A stretch of 64,000 nucleotides of DNA from Pampus argenteus. Its lineage: Eukaryota; Chordata; Actinopteri; Scombriformes; Stromateidae. The stretch is from assembly GCA_036937835.1 (NCBI GenBank), contig CM072868.1, positions 4,774,001-4,838,000 of the forward strand. The letters are read 5' to 3'. A program made the translations under genes and the position numbers. The notes beneath the pieces were generated by a model. That model did no database searches and had not been told where the DNA came from. It saw only the letters and a list, made by a program, of their open reading frames with translations. Shown here piece by piece: positions 10,707 through 20,790 of this stretch (the stretch's first letter is position 1; each line of letters begins with the position of its first letter).

Positions 10707-13407
10707 GTTACTGTGAGAGCTTTAAGTATCCGGAGAAAAACAGCGAATCAGGCTGCTTTCTGTCAAAGCCACGTCCCATCACAGCATGCTGTTTTTAGGG
10801 ATGACAACAAGCTGGGATACGGTGTATAACTTTAAGATGACAGCAGAGGCAGCATCTGGCACGTCAGAGGAAGATGACTCGGATTTGTATGCAGATGTGC
10901 TGCTTTTGTAGGCTGTTGCAGAGTAATGTTGTGTAGGGACAACTGATAGGTAAATGACTGAAGATAACATGTAGTGTCATGATATTTGATGTGAATATTA
11001 AATGTCATAAATGATCCCTGATTTTCTGGCCACTTTGTTGTAAATGTCAGTAGACATTCATGGTCCTCAGAGGATGGTTTCTAGTAAACTGATGCCCCCG
11101 TTACTTAACTTTTTCTCTTCTTTTTTTTTTAGTAGCATATATCAAGTCTTTCTTTTTGACCAACATATTTCTTCTCCTTTGACATTCCCTAGGAAATAAA
11201 ATCCAACAATTTACTTTTACAAAAAAATATTAAACTGACTTTTTGTGTGTGTGTGTGTGTGTGTGAACTTCAACACATTCATGCTCCGCATCAGATTTTT
11301 GGTCCACTTTCCATTTTTGGAGCTTTTTTTCATCTTCCAGTCAAAACATGTCAACTTTACACACGAGATCCAGTAAATACATTCATGCTCCTAAAGGGAT
11401 GAACCGTTTAGATTTTAATGAGCACTTGGCTGACAAAGATCCTCAGCACGTTGTTTGTTCTGCCTAAGCTGAGTTACTATAATGAGTTATTTTTGAGAGT
11501 CATTTATAGGTGACATTTTATTCAAAGCCAATTGGATATTTTGTACTATTCTTCAGTTTTGAAGCTTTTGTGAAAACGAAATGGTAACGCTATAAACTGT
11601 ATGCACAAGTAAGAGAGCTAAAAAAAAAAAAAACATGTTGGGTATGATATGTAATATATATATTTAAAAAAAGCTTTTACATAGCATTACATCACAAAAT
11701 AATCAATATACTCCAATCATTTTTAGGTATACTTCATGTCCAGTGGTGAAACTAAACCTTTATTAGATAAGAATGCATTGATTGAACTTGTCTGTTATTC
11801 AGTAAAATGTACTTTGGTGCAGTGTATCAACAGAGACAGACTTCACAAAGCAAGATCACATCGATCTAAGTTTAATCTGATGATCAAGGCCGGCTTGTCA
11901 CATAACTGGATGGACCCCGGCACTTAAAGAAACTGCTCAAATCGCATGTCCCTTTGTCCGCTTTAACAAGTTTTTACTACAAACTATTTCACAGAAGTGG
12001 CGAAACTTACGTTGACTGAGAAATAGTGTGGCTCTTGAGAGCGCCGTCCTCGTCATGAAATAAAAGTGTCTTAGCTAAAGGTCACAAAGTGAGTGTCGCT
12101 CTAAAGAGCCATCTGTTGGTAATAGATGGAGCGAGTGTCGAACTCTTCACACTGGAAGGTTATGCCAATAAATTCTCCTGTAAGTGATTCATAGCTAACT
12201 ATCAGGGGCGTGTGGAAAAATGACAACAACGGACAAAAATATTAGTTTTTTATTTATGAAGGATGTTCACTTGATGAGCTGAAGTAGATTCATGATTTTT
12301 ATCTGAGACACTGGACATTTTTAATAGAAGAAGAGATATTTCTCTTACAACAAAACAAAGCAGAAGGTAGCTAACTAAACCTGACCTGCAAAAGGGCAAA
12401 CAGTTATAAAACCATTAAATGTACAACCAATCATGGCATCACAGATTTCCATCCACCCAAAATCTCAACCCAAGGAAATATTATTTCTTTTTTTTTCAGT
12501 TGCAACCCTGTAATTTATTCATTCTGAAGAATCCAGATAGTGGTTGAAGTGAAAGACTGACTCCCAAACATGTGTGAAGTCGTATCCTGTGGTACTGAAC
12601 TGTTACCACAACAGAATGCTGTTTTTGTTGGGAAACAAACAAACAACAACATCGAATCAGAGACGCGTCTCACACAGAGGAAATGCCACTTTAACACAAG
12701 CCAACACAAACAGGCTTTTTTTATTTGACTTAATTGATGTGGGTATACAACAATGCTGCATTAATATCATGTTTAATAATAATAATAAAAAAAAATACAA
12801 TCACTTGTTCAACACCTGTAATTATTCATCAAAGAATTATAATGCAGCCAAGCTGAGCGAATTATTTCCCAGTGTGTTCAGTCTTCATACAGTAACACAC
12901 TGTTCAAAGAGGATTAAGCAGGGAACACTAAAACTGAAATGTGTTTATTGTGTTTGTGTGTGTGTGTGTGTGTGTGTTTACTAGGCAGAAATCCTGGATG
13001 AACAATGTTTAAAAGAAAAGCAAAAATGTGTTGCACATGATAATAGTTAATCAGATACAGTATTAAGAACATCATTTTTGCCACTGTTCACGAGGAGAAG
13101 CGTTGAACTTGTGACACAAGAGAGTTGCTGCATCTCCCCCTCGTTCGAAAAAAAGCCTTGAATGTTTGGGTTCATTTTGAATAATGCAATTTCTTTACAG
13201 TCGTTCACAGACAAATGCGCAATTTACATATGAGTGAAGAAAAAAAAACAATAAATTATCAAAAAAATATCTTAGCAACAGAGAAACTGACGGTTTGTGT
13301 GTGGTAATGAAATGCTAAAATCATGAGCAACGTTTCTGAGGGTCATGCACAGAAACGGAAAGTAGAAAAGGAAACGAACAATGACAGAGCATGATGACCT
13401 TCATATT

Positions 13408-13430
13408 TATATATATATATATATATATAT
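13408..13430. repeat. (AT)n microsatellite
   Basis: A short uninterrupted TA/AT run between TTTAT-rich flanks. Confidence 0.9.
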
Positions 13431-14742
13431 TTATTTTTTTTGGCTAAATGACACAACATATGTACAGATGTTGTAGCCAAATGGCAAAGTAAAGAGGATA
13501 GCTAGGGGAGAGATGATAGATGAACAGTGGACACCTCTGTGTCTTATTTTAATTCATATTTGCAGCCAATTTTGATTGCCTGACAGAAACAGTCTCTGAA
13601 GATTGCAAGTCTGAATCTGTGTGTGCAGTACTTGATTAAGATTAAGACGATTACGGTTTCAGATAGGGAACAAGCGTTTTTCTTTTTTCTTTTTTTTTTT
13701 TTGATGCGACTGATGGCCGCTGTCACAGGAGGCTACAGAAGAAGGATACAGGAGGACGTTTTCAGAACAACAGACATCTCCTGACTCCAGCTGTCAGACA
13801 GCCGCAGAGTCAGCTCTTCTCTTTGTGAATTGAAAAAAAAAAAAAAAAGGAAGGCCCATTTATTTGCATCAATGCAAAATATATCAATCAATCTAAACTA
13901 AAGCATAAGACAATGGTTTTGGAATTGCATTCAACATAATTAGCATATACACACACATTCCTGCTGATTTTCCGTATCTGTGAAAATGATTTTTCTTGGG
14001 TTCAGACATATTTTCCTGCTGTTTTCACGAACACCTACAAATATGTACACTTCATGACACGCTGTCTTGCATACTGATTGCTCTGAAAGTAAGCTGCACT
14101 GAATTAAACTGTTCATACACTCCCATTGTAACAGGTCTCAGTAAACGCAAAAATGAAAATGTATGATAATTAAAATAAATTTAATTAGGTATATAGGAAT
14201 GGGATCCAGGCACAATGCAGACAACCTTCTTCTGTTGCGGATCAAATTAGGGTCAGCGTGTTGAAATATTGCAACTCATATAATTCCACTGAAAGAAGGA
14301 CACCACTTCTCTGTGAATGCCACCAAGTGAGAAGGTTAACACTGAGCAATAAAGAGAGCGAGAGAGAGAACGGGGATGAAGCTAATGAGAGGCGATAAGT
14401 TTCATTCCAGCCTTCAATTTCAAGGATGGAGGGGCTGGAGATCTCAGAAAAGAACCAAGAGACTGACAAAGGAAAGAGATATTTAATGAGACATTAGAGA
14501 AGGTGTAGAAGCTGTGATATCTGTGTGTGTGTGTGTGTGAGACACAACTCAAAGCATGTGCTGACAGTGGTTTTCTGAGCCCATCAGGTACATGAATTTC
14601 TTTATGGAGTTGAGATTTTCCACACGATATACGTCATGTCAGCCCTCTTATGACCCTCATATGGAAAGTCTCATTGTACTCTTTCTGACTCAGAGCACTA
14701 AAATATATATATACGATTCACATATCGTTGGTTTCCTTCGTT

Positions 14743-14750
14743 TGACGTCA
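14743..14750. promoter_or_regulatory. Perfect CRE palindrome TGACGTCA
   Basis: The exact CREB/ATF consensus TGACGTCA is present and is followed by CGGGCG, a CpG-containing context unusual for this AT-rich interval. Whether it is used is unknown. Confidence 0.35.
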
Positions 14751-15185
14751 CGGGCGTAAATGTTGGTCGATGACTTGAGGAAGTAAGCAGAGCCCGTGTC
14801 GCCTGTACTCAAGGTTTTCCTGGCAAAAAACTCATTAATGAATTTCAGACTAGTCAGCCCCTTCAGTAAAAGGGAATTGTTAACACCTGACCTCACCGTA
14901 TAACTGCACAGTATAACAGGCCATATGGTTTAAATCAAGCAGCAGGGTGTCAGGGGACAGCAATGAAGAAAGGAGGTGAAGAGGTCCGAAGTCAACCGGG
15001 CCTCGGCGGGAGGAAGTCAAGACCAGGAGACGCCATTTAAGGTTGGAGAAAACATAAATACACTGGCCTCTCAGTGTTGAAAAAAAACATATATTTTGAT
15101 GGCTAATTCAATATGTGCTATGTTCATCATTGTTTTTTATGCCACGCTATGACAATATTATTTCCCTCTTGGCATCACCCCAGTA

Positions 15186-15192
<7 letters not shown>

Positions 15193-15227
<35 letters not shown>
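15193..15227. repeat. (TA)n microsatellite
   Basis: An uninterrupted TA run of about 35 bp, self-complementary. Confidence 0.95.
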
Positions 15228-15232
<5 letters not shown>

Positions 15233-16394
15233 TGTCTGGAAACAGTGTTTTAACTGTAACGTGAAGTAACATTTTGACATTAGACTGTTTCCACTTTAAG
15301 TTTATCTATTAAAAAAAAAGTCTTTAAGCCCAAAATCAGTGATCAGTTTGAACCAGTGAACGTTTGCATTAATATAATTAACTTAAGAGGCACATAATGT
15401 TCTCCATTAGCCTCGATGGATGCATGAATGCCTTGAAGATCCGAGTTCAATTGAGTTTAGTAGAGTGTTCAAAATGTGATTGAACATGTCTATTAATATG
15501 AGGTACTTTCTGACCTGTTCATCCAGGGCCAACCGTTTCCAATTCACAGCTCTGCCATCACAAAATCTACTTGAACATTTTTATATCTCACAGTGGGAGA
15601 AACCGTAGGTATTAGTGTAGTGAGACTTGAATGTATGATTATAGGTAATAATCATCAGTTTTAATGAAAAGTGCAGATATTTAACCTAATTTGTAATGCA
15701 TATTACAAATTAATGTTTTTTATCTTATTAATCATGTTTATTTTTTTTTATTTCCACCTAACAATTGATAACTTATTTATGCTTTTTTTTAAAATTAATC
15801 TTACAGAAACTCAATAAAAGAAACTCTCCACAAATGTTTGCAAATTCAAGTAAGCACATTCACAGTATGTTGCCACATACTTTAAAACTAATCTGTTATG
15901 TTGATCTACCTCCAGTTTATACATTCAATACACTACAGATTTAATTGCATATAGAAACTAACTTCCAAGTTTTCAGTTTTGTGAATCAGTTATTGAAATT
16001 TCTAAGAGAGCACTGAAGTTCATAAAAACCCAAAGAAGCTAAGGATATTTATTAAAAACAATAAATTGCTTTAATTCCTATTTAACTTGGATAATTAAAT
16101 CTTATTCCCAGCAGCAGCCTTCATATTTTAAAAAAAAATCATTAATGTTGCAATGTCCATTAGTGGCGGCACTGAACGCAGCACCACATGGCTCTTGGTA
16201 CTTGTTTTAATGCCTTTTGCAAATTAGAAGAAAAGAAGAAGAAATTTAAAGTTTTATTCTCTGGCTGGAATAAAAAATTGGAGCAAGAAAAGTGGATTGA
16301 TCATTGAAAGCATGAAGAAAGAAAGCATTGGTGACATTTGAGTTAGATGGTGATGGTCATGTTTCCCACTTAATAGAAGAGTCACAGTAAAGGA

Positions 16395-16419
16395 TGTTGT
16401 TGTTGTTGTTGTTGTTGTG
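16395..16419. repeat. (TGT)n microsatellite
   Basis: About eight TGT/ACA trinucleotide units. They create a poly-Thr or poly-Asn stretch in chance ORFs on the other strand. Confidence 0.9.
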
Positions 16420-17159
16420 GTCGACACAAGTAGATTTATAGAATGTAACAGAGATGTTGACAGTATGATCAGGAGTGAGTGATGGAGGAAGGTTTGCAAC
16501 AATATCTGTTATGTTGAATTTTGATTCAGAAATCCTTCCTGACAGAGTATTCTTAGAGCATCTCAATTACCCAGTGATATAATTTGCTCTCATACCCATT
16601 CAAGTGCATTGTGATTGAAATTTGAACACAGCTCGCTTGGTTTTATATATGATTTGGGGATATGCGGTCAATGTAGGGAAACTGTGGAAAAAAAAAGAAC
16701 TTAAGTGTAATCAGTGTGGGTGGAGTCATGAGGCATGGCAAGGCGAGCTGTTCAAAGGGAAAGAAAGAGATGGCAGCCATGAGGATCAGTCCCAGGAGAA
16801 GGATAAGCCATTAAGAAGCATCTAGGAATGAAAAGATCCAAAAGGTAAGGGAGAACAAATCAAGTAGGAAGCATGATAAATATTGTTTTTGTCAGGACAA
16901 GATTGAGTTCTTAGCATTTCTCGCCACGGTGATTAACTGTGCCGCTGAGGCAGAAAGAAAATCCGTGAGAATAGAGATAGTTGTTGATGCAGCAAGAAAG
17001 TTTTTTTGGATATCATGGAAATTACACTGGATAGAAAGTGCAGGGCGAAACTGAAAGAGGCTTTCCGGGCCCTCAGTGCCTTGATTGAGAAGTTATATTA
17101 GAGAATGGGATGAAGGGTGGTGATGATGAACATTACCTATATATATATATGAGATTTAA

Positions 17160-17170
17160 TTCTTATTATC
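17160..17170. repeat. Target-site duplication, left copy
   Basis: TTCTTATTATC, identical to 17436-17446, marks target-primed insertion of the SINE. Confidence 0.85.
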
Positions 17171-17435
17171 GTCAGCATACCACCCTGAACACGCCCGGTC
17201 TCGTCTGATCTCAGAAGCTAAGCAGGGTAGGACCTGGTTAGTACTTGGATGGGAGACCGCCTGGGAATACCAGGTGCTGTACCCCCTTCCAATGGGCTCA
17301 CCACCCATGGGAGGGGTCTAACGGTGCAAAGAGAGATGGGCGCCAGTCGGAGGCGGGGACCCTGGCGGTCCTGCTGAAGTTGCTGCCCCCGCGACCCGAC
17401 CACGGATAAGCAGAAGAAGAAGAAACAAAACGAAC
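17171..17435 (+). mobile_element. 5S-rRNA-headed SINE (SINE3-type) with target-site duplication
   Basis: The element is bounded by an exact 11-bp duplication, TTCTTATTATC, at 17160-17170 and 17436-17446. Positions 17176-17280 are almost identical to vertebrate 5S rRNA from CATACCACCCTGAACACG to AATACCAGGTGCTGT, with about four substitutions (for example CCCGGTCTC and CTCAGAAGC). The first nine or so 5S bases are replaced by GTCAG. A GC-rich body of about 120 bp follows, including GGCGGGGACCCTGGCGGTC. The 3' tail is CGACCCGACCACGGATAAGC, then GAAGAAGAAGAA and A-rich bases. From memory, body and tail resemble a teleost RTE-type LINE. The internal control region of the 5S head is present, so RNA polymerase III transcription is plausible. 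Confidence 0.88.
17176..17281 (+). pseudogene. 5S rRNA-like head of the SINE
   Basis: This is the 5S-derived promoter part of the SINE. The box A region (AAGCTAAGCAGGGT), an intermediate element (CCTGGTTAG) and box C (TACTTGGATGGGAGACC) are all readable. It is not a functional 5S gene: the 5' stem strand GCCTACGGC is lost, and no T-run terminator follows at the normal 3' end. Confidence 0.85.
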
Positions 17436-17446
17436 TTCTTATTATC
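17436..17446. repeat. Target-site duplication, right copy
   Basis: TTCTTATTATC, identical to the left copy. The perfect identity suggests a fairly recent insertion. Confidence 0.85.
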
Positions 17447-17476
17447 AGCCCAGTAGAAGGCTGTAATGTAATGCAA

Positions 17477-17915
17477 CCATAGACTGTATAAAACTATGGA
17501 CCATGATGTCACCTCACCTATTGTCTTTTACTAACCACTTTTTCCTTGACCTTAATAGAAAATGTTACATGGTCAAGGTAAGATGTGAATAATAATTAAT
17601 AACTTGGGAAAAAGACAACTGTTAAGAGAATCTGTCTGCACACTGTTCGGTGTGATAATTTGACCGAATTATCTTCTTTCCCTTCGTAAAGGATGGTCGA
17701 GTCTACCCTATGCTGAAGGAGATTAGAAAGGAAATGTTTACTAAGGTAATAAATCAGAAGTATGGTCATTTTCTCATAGACTTCCATACAATCTGACTTC
17801 TTGCAACCAGTGGTATCGCCCCCTGCTGGTCATTTGAAGGATTGAATGTTTTGGGTCATTTCCTCATTGGCTCCATTTTTTTCAAACATGGAGCTTGATG
17901 CAAACCACCTGTAAA
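17477..17915. repeat. Common unclassified teleost interspersed repeat
   Basis: Segments such as ATAGACTGTATAAAACTATG near the left end, then TTTTCTCATAGACTTCCATA and CGCCCCCTGCTGGTCATTTG, match my memory of a non-coding repeat spread through many teleost genomes. It carries no ORF. It begins directly beside the SINE duplication. The family class (probably a non-autonomous DNA transposon) cannot be decided without a library search. Confidence 0.55.
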
Positions 17916-19045
17916 AAAAACAAACAAACAACAACAAATATTGGCTGTTTTGTCGCCGGCCAGTTTTCTCTCCTGCAGTTGGCAACTTCAACATGGTAAG
18001 TTCTGCTTGACTGTGCTAACAAACACTTTTTTTGACTCCAGTATGTTTCATGGCTCTGCTGAGTTGCTGTTTGTGTGTTTGGCTAAGTTAGCTAATTTCA
18101 GCTTTTTTGCTTCTACCTGCTACGTGCAGGTTTTGCATATTGTGGTTTCAAGCTGAACAAACGTGTCTTGTGATGTGGTTGGCGCCTGCATTATGATGCT
18201 TTCATGCTGTAGCTTTATGGACACACTTCTGTGTTTTTGGACTGTACATTTTCCTCCCTGCTTGTGTTGTTTACCATAACAACCACGGTTTGTTGTAGTC
18301 ACAGTCACATTTTGTTCATACCTTTCATAATATTTCTGTGATTTCTTCTTCTTCTTCTTCTTATCATATCTAAACTGTTGAGCTCCTGTTTTGTGGTTTC
18401 ATGCTGCTGCTACTCTCAGCTCTGCTCATCTGCAACCTCAGGCCTATATCATACTGATGGTCAAAGCTATAACTTTATAAGAGACTGTCTGTAATTGTCT
18501 GCATTTATAGTCATTAAATGAGTGAATCATTTCCTGCTGCTTTGCTTGATGTGCCATAGCCTGCGACTTCAGGCTGGCTTTAAATTTATCCATGTCAGTT
18601 CAATATAGATCATAGCTTTTGTATGCATTTGTCACAACAGTCTCGGCTGTGCTCAGTTCAGTGTGTGAAGTCAGATCCTATAGGTCAGTCATGCACTTAT
18701 GGTTGAGCTATAGTGTAGTGTAGTTAACAAGCATGTGCCAGGGTCTGTTTCAATGGCACAATCATTAATGTACATGTCCGTCATCAGTGTGTTACCGGCT
18801 TTGTGGATTAAAACATCTGGACTGGTGTTATTCGGTGTAAACATGCAGGATAATCTGAGATTTTGATTTTTTTTTTTCAGTTGTTTGAAAATTGTGTCTT
18901 ATTTCCTATGACACATATATGATTTATCTGTTAGGCCATCTAAAAAAAAAACACTAGAAAAGAGACAAACAGAGATTTAAGGGTTTAAGAAACTCTTAGT
19001 TATATCAGCTGAAAAATAAAAAATGATGTCTTACGGATGTTATGG
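17916..19045. other. Gap between repeats, nothing recognised
   Basis: This holds a (TTC)n run near 18346-18361 and T/A tracts. No gene-like ORF or identifiable element is seen. Confidence 0.5.
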
Positions 19046-19370
19046 TCAAGAGGGACCATATACAAGAAAGATAGGACCCAAAACTGAACCCTGAAGGACC
19101 TCGCAAGTTATGTCTGGTGAGGATGATGATACATTGCCCACAGTGACAGAAGAGGTTCTATGGGAAATGCAGTAGCTGAGCCAGCACAGTGCTGTATCTC
19201 TGATACCCACCCAGTGCTTGAGGCAGTCAATTAAAATTGCATGATCTACAGTATCAAAAGCTTCACTGAGGTCTAAAAGGATTAGGATCGAACATCCCCC
19301 AGCATACACTGTTAAAAGAAGGTCATTTGTTACTTTAAGAAGGCCTGCCTTAGTCCTATATAGCATTTTA
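19046..19370 (-). mobile_element. L2-type LINE fragment, reverse transcriptase domain
   Basis: An open frame of 106 codons on the minus strand includes LLKVTNDLLL, then LLDLSEAFDTVDH (RT motif A, with its catalytic Asp), WVGIRDTAL and QGSVLGP (motif B). These are typical of L2/Maui-type non-LTR retrotransposons common in fish. The catalytic YADD box (motif C) is absent because the homology stops just after LGPIF, and the upstream endonuclease is missing too. It is a dead fragment truncated at both ends, although no stop codon has accumulated in the part that remains. Confidence 0.85.
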
Positions 19371-19839
19371 CAATCTTATTTGAATTTTAAGAAAATGTTG
19401 ACTGAATGTTTAAAAATAAATGAGCAACTAGTGCGAAAAAAAAAAAAAAAAAGAAAAGAAACCCCCCCTAAAAAGCCCAGAAATTTGGATGTATGTCGAA
19501 CGGGACATTTAAGTGTGTTTAAAACTGTCCGATTCTCTACAGAAACCTTCAATGGTTGATGAATTAAAAGCACAGAATGGTCTATAGAAGCTTTTACAAG
19601 TCCAAGTTGTGAACTTACTCTACTGAAAATACTCTAAAAGCTGTTTTGCGATGACCCAATGTTCATAAAAATGTATTTATTATTAGTGCAATTTAACATA
19701 ACACCATAAGTTGGACAGTGTCCGAGCATACAGACATTAAGTCAGGACAGCAAAACAGTTTAGGATATTAAATAATGTGGTTGTAGTTAAAGTGTGGGAG
19801 GCTGAGGTGTTAAACTGTAGTGATGTTTGTGAGGTGTTG

Positions 19840-19857
19840 TGTGTGTGTGTGTGTGTG
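19840..19857. repeat. (GT)n microsatellite
   Basis: About nine GT units. Confidence 0.85.
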
Positions 19858-19959
19858 GGTTGAGTGTTTGTAAGGGAAGGGGACGGAGAATTAAAACAAA
19901 GGAAAGAGCAAAAAAGAAACAAAGAAGAGAGAGAGTAGTAATAAGAACAATAATAATGA

Positions 19960-20394
19960 TGTATTCTTGTGGTGTTGTAAGTTAGCCTTGGCCAGCAAGC
20001 CAGAGGTTAACCCTCCTCTCTGGGTTAGGGGGAGGCAGCAGAGGACAGGTCGACCGGATCCACGCCGGAGGTATAATTGTAATATTTTGTTGTTACTAAA
20101 AGGACGTGGGCATTTGAGGGAGACACTGCAGTGGACCGGCCCCAGACCTGTCGGAGGACGCCAGCCCACCGCTAACCTTCACACCCTGGACTTCCCCCAG
20201 ACCCGTAGAAAAAAGGTATGTACGAGGTACTTATCCATAGTCACAGTCGGTTTATTACTTGCAGTAGATTTCGGTCTGCGTGTCCCCAGTTTGAGAAACC
20301 AGCACAGAAGCTGAGAAATAATGTACTGCTGTGGACAAGGTCAACAACAATTTTAGCCACCTAAATAAAGTCCCATTTAAAAAAAAAAAAAAAA
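19960..20394 (+). mobile_element. Unidentified retroposed-looking unit ending in AATAAA and poly(A)
   Basis: A comparatively GC-rich block ends with the polyadenylation signal AATAAA (20364-20369) followed ten bases later by an A run (20379-20394). That is the hallmark of a reverse-transcribed, polyadenylated RNA. A 115-codon ORF (19967-20314) has no domain I recognise. Another ORF is open on the opposite strand, so neither is convincing. An AAAAAAG|GTATGT sequence near 20208-20221 resembles a splice donor. The left boundary is uncertain and no target-site duplication was found. It could also be an LTR or part of a decayed retroelement. Confidence 0.35.
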
Positions 20395-20601
20395 TTATTT
20401 TAAGTGCACAGCTACTTTCCTTTGACACTACAGACGTATTCCTACGCTATGCTATGCACCGTATGCGCCGCAGGTACATTGTTTGAATTCGCAGGAACAC
20501 AGACGCAAAACATATACAAGAAAAGAAACGATCAAAAATACATCCTTTGGTTTTCAGGTTGGTATGCAGTGTGGCCAACAGGTGTTATTTGGATGGCCAC
20601 T

Positions 20602-20790
20602 TGGAAGTGAAGGGCTTAGTAGCATAGAAATATAGGCAGGAACTAAACCATGTAGTACCTCATAAGTGATTAAAAGTATCTTAAAATCGATCCCGAACTT
20701 CACTGGCAGCCAATGCGGCGAGGCTAAAATAGGAGTGATGTGAGATCTATGGCCAGTCCTAGTTAATAGCCGAGCAACTGCTGAAGAAGA
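20602..20790 (-). mobile_element. L2-type LINE fragment, C-terminal part of the RT protein
   Basis: The minus strand translates without a stop as AVARLLTRTGHRSHITPIL, then ASPHWLPVKFGIDFKILL and HGLVPAYISMLL. This is the conserved segment (ARLLT, HWLPV, RIDFKIL, LNGLAPSYL) that follows the reverse transcriptase in L2/Rex-type LINE proteins. It is close to, but not collinear with, the RT fragment at 19046-19370. On the minus strand the C-terminal piece comes first, so the two derive from separate insertions or a rearrangement. Confidence 0.82.

Larger units (their letters stand above)
10707..17159. other. Intergenic DNA upstream of gbe1
   Basis: This stretch is AT-rich and has no supported gene. 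It holds (TG)n runs near 11244-11265, 12954-12978 and 14521-14539, an (AT)n near 13408-13430 and a longer one at 15193-15227. It also holds a (TGT)n at 16395-16419, a perfect CRE palindrome at 14743-14750, and many homopolymer tracts. ORFs here are short and show no recognisable domains. Confidence 0.6.

Noticed and set aside
10303..10716. 137-codon plus-strand ORF
   Set aside because: It is the antisense shadow of gbe1 exon 1 and its leader.
17176..17281. Functional 5S rRNA gene
   Set aside because: The first nine 5S bases are missing, no T-run terminator follows, and the unit continues into a SINE body bounded by a target-site duplication.
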